This document shows, in pieces, positions 25,500 through 33,565 of a stretch of 45,000 nt of DNA. Every line of letters begins with the position of its first letter. The first letter of the stretch is position 1. The stretch covers positions 1 to 45,000 of the forward strand of contig JAADIS010000097.1 in assembly GCA_013151215.1 (NCBI GenBank), given 5' to 3'. The notes below the pieces were generated by a model. That model worked only from the letters and a program-made list of their open reading frames with translations. It was not told the origin of the DNA and searched no databases. The stretch comes from Chlorobiota bacterium. GTDB lineage: Bacteria; Bacteroidota; Bacteroidia; Bacteroidales; F082. A program made the translations under genes and the position numbers.

Positions 25500-26912
25500 C
25501 TATATTTTGCTTAAATCGATGTCAAACTCCGGTGGCATATCGGGGACGCTGCAATGCAGAACGCATTTATCGCAAATAGAAAGCTCGCCCCTCAATCTCT
25601 TCTTGATCATGTCCTCTATGCTGAGCCTAAGGGCTTCGATATTGATTTTGGAGGTAACTTCGGCAGTAAATGCAAACATAAGCAAAAGGCGTGCATCGCT
25701 GTCGCCGATCCCTCTTTGTTTCATATAAAAGAGGGCCTCGGTATCAAGTTGCCCCACTGTGGCCCCATGGCTGCATTTTACGTCATCGGCATAGATCTCC
25801 AAAAACGGCTGAGTATCGATTTTGGCATCCGAGCTCATTAAAATATTATTGTTTTGCTGAAAAGCGGATGTGTTTTGGGCATTGCGCCCAACGAAGATAT
25901 AGCCGTTGAAAACCCCGCTCGACCGGTTGTCGAGAACTCCTTTGAAGAGTTCGCTGCTGCTGCAGTTGGGTACGGCGTGGTTTACAAAAACCTGATTGTC
26001 GATATGTTGGCTCTTGTCCATCAGATAAATGCCGTTCAAATCAGCATGGCTGCCCTGGCCTAGCATGTTTACTTTTAGCTCGTTCCTGATGAGGCCTCCA
26101 TTATAAGTAATTACATTGACCGTAATGTTGCTGTTCTCGTATTGATTGATAAATGTGCTGTTCACCATCGAGGTCGAGTCGTTTAGGTTTTGAAGCTTGT
26201 TAAGGTGCAGGTGGGCGTTTTCGCAAACCACTATCTCCGTTACCGTGTTTAAAAAGCCGGGACTGTGGTTTATCGAGTCGTCGCAATGCAAAAACGACAG
26301 TTTGCTATTCTTGCCTAGAATTATCAGGTTGCGCGAGTTCACGAATAAATTCTCCTCGCGGTTGAGCATTTTAATCAGTTGGACACTGTCGTCAACGACA
26401 AGGTTGTCGGGCACATACACAAAAAGCCCGTCGTTTGCCAAAAGAGAGTTGGCCGCAATTAATCCATGCCGGTTTTCTTCAATGACGCTATTGAAATACT
26501 TCTCGAAAATTTCCGGGAATTGTTTTTGCGCCTCTATCATGCTTCCAACGACCAGCCCGTTTTCAAAGACTTTTATCTTCTCGTTGTCGGGACTGTAAAA
26601 CCAACCGTTCAGCATCGAGAACTTCAAGGATTCAAAACCGTGAACCTCACAAACAAAAATCTCGTCAATACTTTTGTCGTATTTTTCGGCTTGACAATCG
26701 AGCGTGAGCTTTTGGGAGTAAATACTGCTCAAATCGGTATTTCGCCATTTTTCGTCTTTGTTGTCGGGGAGTTTGTTGTTTGTCAAAAACGAGAAAGCCT
26801 CTTCTTTGATGTTTTTGGCCGAATCGAGCAGGCCGCTGTTTAAAACGGATTCGTTTTCCCGATAATATTCAAGAATGTTGTCCTGTAATATATTTTCAGT
26901 TTTTTTTGGCAT
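25500..26912 (-). CDS. sufD: SufD, scaffold subunit of the SufBC2D complex
   Basis: SufD pairs with SufB and binds a SufC subunit in the iron-sulfur scaffold complex. The 470-residue protein shows the poorly conserved N-terminal half usual for SufD, the beta-helix core, and the conserved C-terminal segment DVKCSHGATVGQLDTEALFY with the histidine implicated in cluster formation. MKQRGI replaces the CRQRGI of SufB, which separates the two paralogues. Position between sufC (11 bases upstream) and sufS (3 bases downstream) supports the call. It is somewhat longer than E. coli SufD. Confidence 0.93.
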   Translation of the reverse strand: MPKKTENILQDNILEYYRENESVLNSGLLDSAKNIKEEAFSFLTNNKLPDNKDEKWRNTDLSSIYSQKLTLDCQAEKYDKSIDEIFVCEVHGFESLKFSMLNGWFYSPDNEKIKVFENGLVVGSMIEAQKQFPEIFEKYFNSVIEENRHGLIAANSLLANDGLFVYVPDNLVVDDSVQLIKMLNREENLFVNSRNLIILGKNSKLSFLHCDDSINHSPGFLNTVTEIVVCENAHLHLNKLQNLNDSTSMVNSTFINQYENSNITVNVITYNGGLIRNELKVNMLGQGSHADLNGIYLMDKSQHIDNQVFVNHAVPNCSSSELFKGVLDNRSSGVFNGYIFVGRNAQNTSAFQQNNNILMSSDAKIDTQPFLEIYADDVKCSHGATVGQLDTEALFYMKQRGIGDSDARLLLMFAFTAEVTSKINIEALRLSIEDMIKKRLRGELSICDKCVLHCSVPDMPPEFDIDLSKI

Positions 26913-26923
26913 CTTGAAAAAAA

Positions 26924-27679
26924 TTAATTGTCGAATTGCTCCTTTATCCAGTCGTAACCTTTTTCTTCCAGCTCCAGAGCAAGCCCTTTGCCTCCCGATT
27001 TAACAATGCGTCCGTCATACATGACATGTACAAAATCAGGCACTATATAATCGAGCAGTCTCTGGTAGTGTGTTATAACCACAAAGCCGTTTTCTTCCGA
27101 CCGCAGTGAGTTTACGCCTTTGGCAACAACTTTAAGGGCGTCGATATCCAGACCCGAGTCGGTTTCGTCGAGTATGGCGAGCGAAGGTTCGAGCATGGCC
27201 ATCTGGAAGATCTCGTTTTTCTTTTTCTCCCCCCCTGAAAAACCTTCGTTTACCGAACGTTTGGTGAGCTTGGAGTGTATTTCGACGAGATTCTTTTTTT
27301 CTTCCATTTTCTTAAGGAACTCGGAAGCCGGCATGGGTTTTAGCCCTTTGTACTCCCGTTGTGCGTTAACGGCCGTCCTGATGAAATTGGTCATGCTGAC
27401 GCCCGGGATTTCGACCGGGTACTGGAAGCTGAGGAAAATGCCCATATTGGCTCTCTCATCAGCCTCCAGGTCGTTTATGACCTTCCCCTTATATTCAATC
27501 CCGCCACTGGTGATATCGTAGCCCTCCCTTCCGGTAATGGCTGCCGCAAGTGTGCTTTTGCCGGTTCCGTTAGGCCCCATAATAGCATGTACCTCACCCT
27601 TGTTGACCCCAAGGTTGAACCCTTTTAAAATTTCTTTCCCTTTAATGGAAACATGTAAATCCTTTATATTTAAGAGCAT
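26924..27679 (-). CDS. sufC: SufC, ABC-type ATPase of the iron-sulfur scaffold
   Basis: SufC is a soluble ABC ATPase that drives conformational change in SufB and SufD during cluster assembly. The 251-residue protein has Walker [10 protein letters not shown] (35-43), the Q-loop [11 protein letters not shown], the signature [10 protein letters not shown] (147-156), Walker [13 protein letters not shown] (167-178) and the switch histidine H204. The modified signature with GGEKK and DETDSGLD is diagnostic of SufC rather than of a transporter. The gene follows sufB after a 109-bp gap, the largest within the operon. Confidence 0.97.
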   Translation of the reverse strand: MLLNIKDLHVSIKGKEILKGFNLGVNKGEVHAIMGPNGTGKSTLAAAITGREGYDITSGGIEYKGKVINDLEADERANMGIFLSFQYPVEIPGVSMTNFIRTAVNAQREYKGLKPMPASEFLKKMEEKKNLVEIHSKLTKRSVNEGFSGGEKKKNEIFQMAMLEPSLAILDETDSGLDIDALKVVAKGVNSLRSEENGFVVITHYQRLLDYIVPDFVHVMYDGRIVKSGGKGLALELEEKGYDWIKEQFDN

Positions 27680-27788
27680 TTTTTTATTTTTATTCTGTCT
27701 TCTTCGTTAAAAGAAAAAATTTATGTTCATTTTATTTTCCCGGGCCTGTCTTGCAATTTATTTGTAAACAGACAACATTGTTCTTTCC

Positions 27789-29246
27789 TTATCCCACGCT
27801 CCCCTCAAGTGTGATCGCAAGAAGTTTTTGTGCTTCCACGGCAAACTCCATCGGCAGTTTGTTTAAAACTTCCTTGGCATACCCGTTGACGATCAAACCG
27901 ATTGCCTTTTCCCGGTCGATCCCTCTTTGCCGGCAGTAGAACAATTGATCCTCTGAGATTTTGGACGTTGTGGCCTCGTGTTCGACAACGGCTGATTTGT
28001 TTGCCGTTTTTATATATGGGAAAGTATGCGCCCCGCATTTGTCGCCGAGCAAGAGTGAATCGCATTGGGAGAAATTGCGCGCGTTATCGGCTCTTTTTGA
28101 AACCCTTACCAGGCCCCGGTAGCTATTATTGCTTTTTCCTGCCGAAATACCTTTTGAGATTATGGTGCTTTTTGTGTTTTTGCCAAGATGGATCATTTTA
28201 GTCCCTGTGTCGGCCTGCTGATAGTTGTTTGTTACGGCAACGGAATAAAACTCGCCCACCGAATTGTCTCCCATCAATATGCAAGAGGGATACTTCCAGG
28301 TTATAGCCGAACCTGTTTCAACCTGCGTCCACGATATCTTCGAGAAATTCCCGCGGCATGCGCCTCGTTTGGTAACAAAGTTATATATACCGCCCTTGCC
28401 CTCTTTATTGCCGGGATACCAGTTTTGTACCGTCGAATACTTGACCTCGGCATTTTCCATGGCAATAATTTCAACAACGGCGGCGTGCAATTGGTTTTCA
28501 TCGCGCTGCGGGGCAGTGCAGCCCTCCAGATAACTTACATAGCTGTTGTCGTCGGCAACGAGCAGGGTTCTCTCGAACTGACCGGTATTGGCGGCGTTGA
28601 TCCTGAAATAGGTTGATAGTTCAATGGGGCATCTGACTCCTTTGGGGATATAACAGAATGAGCCGTCGCTGAAGACGGCGGCGTTTAATGCAGCATAATA
28701 ATTGTCGGTATGCGGCACTACCGAGCCAAGGTGTTTTTTAACCAAGTCGGGATGCTCCTGTATGGCCTCGCTGATGGAGCAAAAAATTATGCCGTGCTTT
28801 GCCAGCGTGTCCTGAAAAGTTGTTTTTACCGAAACGCTATCGATGACTGCATCAACGGCTACGCCTGCCAACATCTTTTGTTCATCGAGGGATATACCCA
28901 GCTTGCTGAAGGTGTCCAGCAGCTCGGGGTCAACCTCGTCAAGGTTTTCCAGTTGTTTTTTCTTTTTTGGCGCAGCATAATAAATTATATCCTGAAAATC
29001 AATTTTGGGATAATGTACGTGGGCCCAATCAGGCTCGCTTAACTTAAGCCAGTGCCTATAAGCCTTTAACCTGTACTCAAGCATCCAGCCGGGTTCGTTT
29101 TTCTTGGCCGAAATAAACCTGACAGTATCTTCGTTAAGCCCCTTGGGAGCCATTTCCGTTTCAATATCGGTATAAAACCCATATTTGTAATCCCCGGAAG
29201 TGAACTCGTCGAGAACTTTGTTCATATTTTTTTCATTATCCATCAC
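27789..29246 (-). CDS. sufB: SufB, core scaffold subunit for iron-sulfur cluster assembly
   Basis: SufB is where nascent clusters are built in the SufBC2D complex. The 485-residue protein contains [20 protein letters not shown], the cysteine-bearing [19 protein letters not shown] near the C-terminus (cysteine ligand or sulfur path of SufB) and [15 protein letters not shown]. Length matches the roughly 480-residue family norm. Two adjacent ATGs (29246, 29243) are possible starts. It is the first gene of a sufB-C-D-S-E-DUF59 operon on the minus strand. No regulator such as SufR or IscR is adjacent. Confidence 0.97.
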   Translation of the reverse strand: MMDNEKNMNKVLDEFTSGDYKYGFYTDIETEMAPKGLNEDTVRFISAKKNEPGWMLEYRLKAYRHWLKLSEPDWAHVHYPKIDFQDIIYYAAPKKKKQLENLDEVDPELLDTFSKLGISLDEQKMLAGVAVDAVIDSVSVKTTFQDTLAKHGIIFCSISEAIQEHPDLVKKHLGSVVPHTDNYYAALNAAVFSDGSFCYIPKGVRCPIELSTYFRINAANTGQFERTLLVADDNSYVSYLEGCTAPQRDENQLHAAVVEIIAMENAEVKYSTVQNWYPGNKEGKGGIYNFVTKRGACRGNFSKISWTQVETGSAITWKYPSCILMGDNSVGEFYSVAVTNNYQQADTGTKMIHLGKNTKSTIISKGISAGKSNNSYRGLVRVSKRADNARNFSQCDSLLLGDKCGAHTFPYIKTANKSAVVEHEATTSKISEDQLFYCRQRGIDREKAIGLIVNGYAKEVLNKLPMEFAVEAQKLLAITLEGSVG

Positions 29247-29278
29247 GTCCTTATTAAGAATAATTTTAAATAGGGCTG

Positions 29279-29286
29279 CAAAATTA
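29279..29286 (-). promoter_or_regulatory. Candidate -7 box of the suf operon
   Basis: TAATTTTG on the minus strand (29279-29286) fits the Bacteroidota -7 consensus and lies 33 bases upstream of the sufB start. A good TTG at the usual distance is absent, which could mean weak or activator-dependent transcription. Confidence 0.4.
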
Positions 29287-29408
29287 CTATTTTCTTATGA
29301 ATACGGGTGTTTTTTTAACAATCGTTTACAAAACACGAACATGAAGAATGCTCTATTCGTCAAGTGGGTTGTTTCGACGAATGGCATAATTGAAAAATCA
29401 ACGGTCTT

Positions 29409-29753
29409 TTATTTGTGATAATCTTCTTTTATTTGGGCGATAGCCTTAAATGAGTTGAGTTTTATGTTCTCATAAAGAGGTTTAATAGTTTCTAGATCAA
29501 TTTCTTGATGGAGCTTTGTATGTAATTCCATAAACTCTCCGCTCGCATTTTCAATCTGCAGGATTTCCATCGACGGCTTTATGCGATGAGATATTTCACT
29601 CGCTTTTTTCCAGTTCCCGCAAATTATTTCGTTTTCAAGTTTTTCCAGTTCTGCCGGTATTGTCCTTAAAAACAGTTCCATCATTTCAGCAACTTGGTTT
29701 TCGTCGTTCCCGACGTAAACCAATATTTTGTCCGTTGAATATATTTTGCCCAT
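29409..29753 (-). CDS. Hpt-domain histidine phosphotransfer protein
   Basis: The 114-residue, apparently all-helical protein contains KKASEISHRIKPSMEILQ, which matches the phosphoacceptor helix of Hpt domains (usual form AHxLKGSS); H56 is the candidate phosphorylated residue. The usual LKG is replaced by IKP. Hpt proteins relay phosphate between the receiver of a hybrid kinase and that of a response regulator. It lies 4 bases downstream of an NtrC-like regulator, so the two are probably co-expressed. The receivers on the hybrid kinases at 10842-17628 are possible donors; that is inference. The call depends on one motif plus size and context. Confidence 0.75.
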   Translation of the reverse strand: MGKIYSTDKILVYVGNDENQVAEMMELFLRTIPAELEKLENEIICGNWKKASEISHRIKPSMEILQIENASGEFMELHTKLHQEIDLETIKPLYENIKLNSFKAIAQIKEDYHK

Positions 29754-29757
29754 AAAC

Positions 29758-31101
29758 TTATAATCCTTTTTCCTTTAACAAACGATAAATTGTTGACTTG
29801 CCAATACCGAGCCGTTTTGCTGTCTCAACAACATTATTGTCGTTTTTCTCGAGAAAATATTTAATTATTTTCCTTTCATATTCGGCAAGGGTCATGTCTT
29901 CCATGATGAAATCCGACAAGGAATCGGTTGAATTGAAGTTGATGTGCGATTCGTCGATGGGGCCCTCGTCGGCCAGCACTACTGCTAGTTCAATAATTGC
30001 CCTTAATTCCCTCACATTGCCAGGATATGGATATTTGATGAGTTTTTGCTTTGCCCCGTTAGTGAATTCTTTCTTGTCGAAACCGTTTTCCTTACAGAAA
30101 TTATCAGCAAAATACTTGGTAAGGACCAGGACGTCGTTGTCGCGCTGCCTTAGTGGGGGCAGCTCGATGGGGAGGCCCAGGAGCCTATAATATAAATCTT
30201 CGCGGAAATTTCCTTTTTTTACTTCATCTGCAAGTTTTTTGTTGGTGGCAACAATTATGCGGGTATCGATCTTGATAACGGAATTCCCTCCCACACGACT
30301 TATTTCTTTTTCTTGCAGGACCCTCAACAACTTGGTTTGCATATTCAAGTCCATTTCGGCGATCTCGTCCAGGAACAATGTTCCTTTGCTCGCAAGCTCG
30401 AACTTTCCGATACGCCTCGAACTGGCTCCGGTAAACGCACCTTTCTCGTGCCCAAACATCTCGCTTTCAATAAGTTCTTTCGGGACAGCCGAAACATTGA
30501 CCGCAACAAAGCGGTGCTTGCTTTGGGCTGAGTTATAATGAATGGCCTTGGCTACCAGTTCTTTTCCCGTACCGGTTTCCCCGCTTATCGATACTGTGAT
30601 CTTAGACTTCACGGCTTTCTCCATCAACGAAAAAACGCGTTTTATTGCAGGGCTATTACCTTTTATGATCTTCCCGAACGCATATTTTTTTACTATCTCG
30701 GTTTTAAGCTCGTCGATCTGATTCTTTAATAGAAGGTTTTCCCTTATTTTATTTGATGTGTTCCAAAGCCTGTCCTTGGTGTTGTCGTCTTTGATGAAAT
30801 AATCGTAGGCGCCCTCTTTAAGCAAATCAACGGCCGTGCTTATGTCTTCTTGCCCGGAGACTATTATAACCGGCAAGTCGTCATATTCGGCATTAAGCTT
30901 CTTCATTACTTCCATTCCGGAAATATCGGGCAACCTATAATCAAGCGAAATCATCGAAGGTTTTAAATGCATGTTTTGCAGGCATGCGTTTCCGGTTTCA
31001 AAGTGAAAAACTTCATTATCGGGGTTTAATGATAAATGACGTTTTAATAGCTGGCCGTAAAAAACATCGTCCTCGATCACAAATATTCTAAAAGGAGTCA
31101 T
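29758..31101 (-). CDS. Sigma-54-dependent response regulator, NtrC family
   Basis: From the ATG at 31101 the protein has 447 residues: a receiver (1-115) with the phosphorylatable D54 in SLDYRLPDISG, a sigma-54 activating AAA+ domain (about 150-375) and a Fis-type helix-turn-helix (about 424-446, ETAKRLGIGKSTIYRLL). The AAA+ domain carries Walker A GETGTGKE (174-181), the sigma-54 contact loop GAFTGA (221-226) and Walker B LFLDEI (242-247). All catalytic features look intact, so it should activate RpoN promoters after phosphorylation. An upstream in-frame TTG (31128) is less likely than the ATG, because the ATG yields the normal receiver start (RIFVIEDD). A kinase gene is not adjacent; an Hpt gene follows after 4 bases. 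Confidence 0.93.
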   Translation of the reverse strand: MTPFRIFVIEDDVFYGQLLKRHLSLNPDNEVFHFETGNACLQNMHLKPSMISLDYRLPDISGMEVMKKLNAEYDDLPVIIVSGQEDISTAVDLLKEGAYDYFIKDDNTKDRLWNTSNKIRENLLLKNQIDELKTEIVKKYAFGKIIKGNSPAIKRVFSLMEKAVKSKITVSISGETGTGKELVAKAIHYNSAQSKHRFVAVNVSAVPKELIESEMFGHEKGAFTGASSRRIGKFELASKGTLFLDEIAEMDLNMQTKLLRVLQEKEISRVGGNSVIKIDTRIIVATNKKLADEVKKGNFREDLYYRLLGLPIELPPLRQRDNDVLVLTKYFADNFCKENGFDKKEFTNGAKQKLIKYPYPGNVRELRAIIELAVVLADEGPIDESHINFNSTDSLSDFIMEDMTLAEYERKIIKYFLEKNDNNVVETAKRLGIGKSTIYRLLKEKGL

Positions 31102-31139
31102 AGCGCAATTAGTTTTGTATTTGTTCAATATTCATTTCC

Positions 31140-31170
31140 CAAAACTAGAAAAAATTTCCCAAATAAACAA
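31140..31170 (-). promoter_or_regulatory. Promoter of the sigma-54 regulator/Hpt pair
   Basis: Minus-strand -7 box TAGTTTTG (31140-31147) and -33 TTG (31168-31170, complement; TTTG if extended) are 20 bp apart, an excellent Bacteroidota promoter. The leader to the ATG at 31101 is about 32 nucleotides, which supports that start and not the TTG at 31128. Confidence 0.65.
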
Positions 31171-31244
31171 ACTCCCAAACGAATTCGTCGTTCATGAATA
31201 CGGGGGCATCAGAAAAACAAATTTCACAGATCCGCATCATTTTC

Positions 31245-31252
31245 TATTTTTG
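31245..31252 (+). promoter_or_regulatory. Candidate -7 box of prfC
   Basis: TATTTTTG at 31245-31252 fits TAnnTTTG and lies 17 bases before the prfC ATG. No TTG occurs about 20 bp upstream, so only half of the promoter is recognisable. Confidence 0.4.
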
Positions 31253-31269
31253 CAGCCTATTTTTTTAGC

Positions 31270-32844
31270 ATGGGGAATTTAAGTGAGATTAAACGCAGGA
31301 GGACTTTTGCCATAATCAGTCATCCGGATGCCGGTAAAACAACCTTAACGGAAAAACTGCTTCTTTACGGTGGTGCGATACAGATTGCCGGGGCGGTGAA
31401 ATCCAACAAGATAAAGAAAACCGCCACTTCCGACTGGATGGAGATCGAGAGGCAAAGGGGAATTTCCGTTGCTACCTCGGTAATGGGCTTCGAGTATAGA
31501 GGCAAAAAAATAAATATCCTCGATACTCCCGGCCACCAGGATTTCCAGGAGGACACCTTTAGGACGCTTACCGCTGCCGATAGCGTAATAGTTGTTATTG
31601 ACGTGGCCAAGGGCGTGGAACCGCAGACGGAAAAGCTTGTTAAGGTCTGCAGGATGCGGAATATCCCGATCATGGTTTTTATAAACAAGCTCGACCGTCC
31701 GGGCAAGGATGCCTTTGAGCTGCTCGACGAGCTTGAGCAAAAATTAGGGCTTGCCGTTACTCCTTTGAGCTGGCCGATTGGTATGGGATCCGATTTTCAC
31801 GGGGTTTATAATATGTATTTCAATAACCTTACGCTTTTTAATCCCGGTTCGCAGGTTGTTGAGGAAGGTGTGGCCTTTAGCAGCCTCGACAATCCCGGGC
31901 TTGAAGGTTATATAGGCGAAAAAGCCATTGAACTGCGCGATGATCAGGAACTTATAAATGGTGTTTATCCTCAGTTCAATCCCGATGATTATCTTTCAGG
32001 AAAGATTTCCCCGGTGTTTTTCGGTAGTGCGCTCAATAATTTCGGCGTAAAGGAGCTGCTTGACGTATTTATTAAAATTGCGCCGAACCCAATTGGACGT
32101 GAGGCCGAAGAACGGTTCGTAGATCCTGAGGAAGATAGTTTTAGCGGTTTTGTTTTTAAGATACATGCAAATATGGATCCCAACCACCGCGACCGGATTG
32201 CGTTTGTAAGAGTGGTGTCGGGAACTTTTAAAAGAAATACGAATTATAAGCACATAAGGCTTAACAGGCAATTGAAATTTCCCAGCCCGACGGCATTTAT
32301 GGCTCAAAAGAAGTCTGTTATAGATGAGGTCTTCCCCGGTGATATAGTTGGATTGCACGATACGGGAAACTTTAAGATAGGCGATACATTGACCGAAGGC
32401 GAAAACATTAACTTTAAAGGAATGCCCAGTTTTTCGCCCGAGCTTTTCAAATATGTTGAAAATGCCGATCCCTTAAAAAGCAAGCAACTGGCAAAGGGCA
32501 TAGATCAACTTATGGACGAGGGTGTTGCACAATTATTTACCGGAAAGCATAACGGCCGTAAGATAATCGGGACCGTTGGCGCCTTGCAGTTTGAGGTTAT
32601 ACAGTATCGCCTGGAGCATGAATATGGTGCAAAATGCCGATATGAAAACATAAATCTATATAAAACCGCTTGGTTTGTTAGCGACAATATCGAGCAACTA
32701 AATGATTTCAGGGCCAGGAAAGCACTGCAAATAGCAATCGACAAAGAGGGGAGGGAAGTTTTTCTGGCCGACTCCAAGTTCGCCCTCGAAATGGCCCAAC
32801 AAAAATATAAGGACATAAAATTTTATTTTACGTCGGAATTTTAA
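31270..32844 (+). CDS. prfC: Peptide chain release factor 3
   Basis: RF3 is a translational GTPase that recycles RF1 and RF2 from the ribosome after peptide release. The 524-residue protein has G1 HPDAGKTTLTEK, switch II/G3 ILDTPGHQDFQEDT, G4 FINKLDRPG, and the RF3-specific RRRTFAIISHPDAGKT start. The later domains include FRARKALQIA and VFLADSKFALEMA near the end. Length is close to the roughly 529 residues of E. coli RF3, and the ending FYFTSEF is typical. It is transcribed alone, divergent from the sigma-54 regulator. No terminator is obvious after the stop. Confidence 0.96.
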   Translation: MGNLSEIKRRRTFAIISHPDAGKTTLTEKLLLYGGAIQIAGAVKSNKIKKTATSDWMEIERQRGISVATSVMGFEYRGKKINILDTPGHQDFQEDTFRTLTAADSVIVVIDVAKGVEPQTEKLVKVCRMRNIPIMVFINKLDRPGKDAFELLDELEQKLGLAVTPLSWPIGMGSDFHGVYNMYFNNLTLFNPGSQVVEEGVAFSSLDNPGLEGYIGEKAIELRDDQELINGVYPQFNPDDYLSGKISPVFFGSALNNFGVKELLDVFIKIAPNPIGREAEERFVDPEEDSFSGFVFKIHANMDPNHRDRIAFVRVVSGTFKRNTNYKHIRLNRQLKFPSPTAFMAQKKSVIDEVFPGDIVGLHDTGNFKIGDTLTEGENINFKGMPSFSPELFKYVENADPLKSKQLAKGIDQLMDEGVAQLFTGKHNGRKIIGTVGALQFEVIQYRLEHEYGAKCRYENINLYKTAWFVSDNIEQLNDFRARKALQIAIDKEGREVFLADSKFALEMAQQKYKDIKFYFTSEF

Positions 32845-33150
32845 GGTTTTGTCTTAACTCAGCTGATCTTGGGGTTTGCTTCCGGAACACGAAGCTGTAC
32901 CAGCAAAGAATATTGTGCCTAATATAAAGGTCTGGAAATCAATAATATATTATTCGACAAGGAGGTTTGAATATTTTGGGATTTTCACGCTATATTCCAG
33001 TAGCAACCCCTTTGTTTCCCCTTTGCCTAGATCCAAGGTCCATTTCACACTTCCTGTTTTCTCGTCAATTTTCGCCAGAGAGGTTTTAAGTAATCCAACT
33101 TCGAACGAGCTCGATTCTGATAAGGGATACCGGTCGTCGATAGTTATTCT

Positions 33151-33423
33151 ACTGAAGTTTCGCGTTTATAAATAAACAGTTGACAAGCTGCGACTTATTA
33201 AATATTGAAATACGTTAACATAATGAATATCAATAGTATATAAATTCCATAATAAGTAATATCATAATTGTGTTTCCTTGGTGTCTTAGAGTCTTAGTGG
33301 CTAATTATCAACACCTTGCCACGAAGGCACTAAGGCTCTGAGTTTCACTAAGCAATTTATATAATGTATAACCATCTGATAACAAATATATTAAGGCCTA
33401 GTGTTTGTATGCGAAACTTCAGT
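33151..33423. mobile_element. Miniature inverted-repeat element (MITE-like), 273 bp
   Basis: The ends are perfect 13-bp inverted repeats, ACTGAAGTTTCGC (33151-33163) and GCGAAACTTCAGT (33411-33423). They are flanked by a direct duplication TATTCT at 33145-33150 and 33424-33429; since the right inverted repeat ends in AGT, the repeat can also be read as 9 bp (AGTTATTCT). The interior has no credible gene and contains an imperfect hairpin (33277-33341). Excision in silico restores the reading frame of the DUF4139 remnant, which fixes the boundaries. The element has no transposase and would need one supplied elsewhere. I do not recognise the terminal sequence as a named insertion sequence family. 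Confidence 0.75.
33277..33341. repeat. Imperfect hairpin made of 8-bp units, inside the miniature element
   Basis: The left arm reads CTTGGTGT CTTAGAGT CTTAGTGG C (33277-33301) and the right arm GCCACGAA GGCACTAA GGCTCTGA (33318-33341), which is nearly its complement with a 16-nt loop. Both arms show an 8-bp period. Sequences of the form CTTAGTG...CACTAAG are a recurrent intergenic motif in Bacteroidota, which suggests that this hairpin is a repeat in its own right carried by the element. Confidence 0.6.
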
Positions 33424-33540
33424 TATTCTAATCCCGTGGTTCTTGTTGTTCTTTACATTAATTTCCCATGATATGGTTTCTTTTATTTAAAGATATTTAA
33501 AGACGGGCGAAAATGACAAAAGTTGTATCTGCATATTTCG

Positions 33541-33559
33541 TAATTTTGCCCTAAATTTG
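33541..33559 (+). promoter_or_regulatory. Two overlapping-range -7 box candidates for nadB
   Basis: TAATTTTG (33541-33548) and TAAATTTG (33552-33559) both match TAnnTTTG upstream of the ATG at 33566. A TTG at 33523-33525 is 15 and 26 bp away, neither of which is the usual spacing. The first box is the more plausible because the second would leave almost no leader. Confidence 0.35.
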
Positions 33560-33565
33560 GTTATC

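Larger units (their letters stand above)
32950..33486 (-). pseudogene. 3' remnant of a DUF4139 (mucoidy-inhibitor-like) gene, split by an insertion
   Basis: Reading the minus strand from 33486, ETISWEINVKNNKNHGIRI runs up to 33424, where a 273-bp element interrupts it. After the element, ITIDDRYPLSESSSFEVGLL resumes and continues through KWTLDLGKGETKGLLLEYSV to a TAA at 32950-32952. Removing the element and one copy of the 6-bp duplication restores a continuous frame of about 85 codons that matches the C-terminus of DUF4139 proteins (E/KTGxxxWxxxLxxGExKxLxxxYSVKxPK). The N-terminal several hundred residues are missing: an in-frame stop is met just upstream and the nadB promoter follows. The gene was thus both truncated and interrupted. 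Family assignment rests on recognition of the C-terminal motif. Confidence 0.7.

Noticed and set aside
32876-33175. 99-codon plus-strand open frame in the prfC-nadB gap
   Set aside because: It lies antisense to the DUF4139 remnant, runs into the miniature element and has no recognisable feature; the minus-strand frame explains the sequence better.
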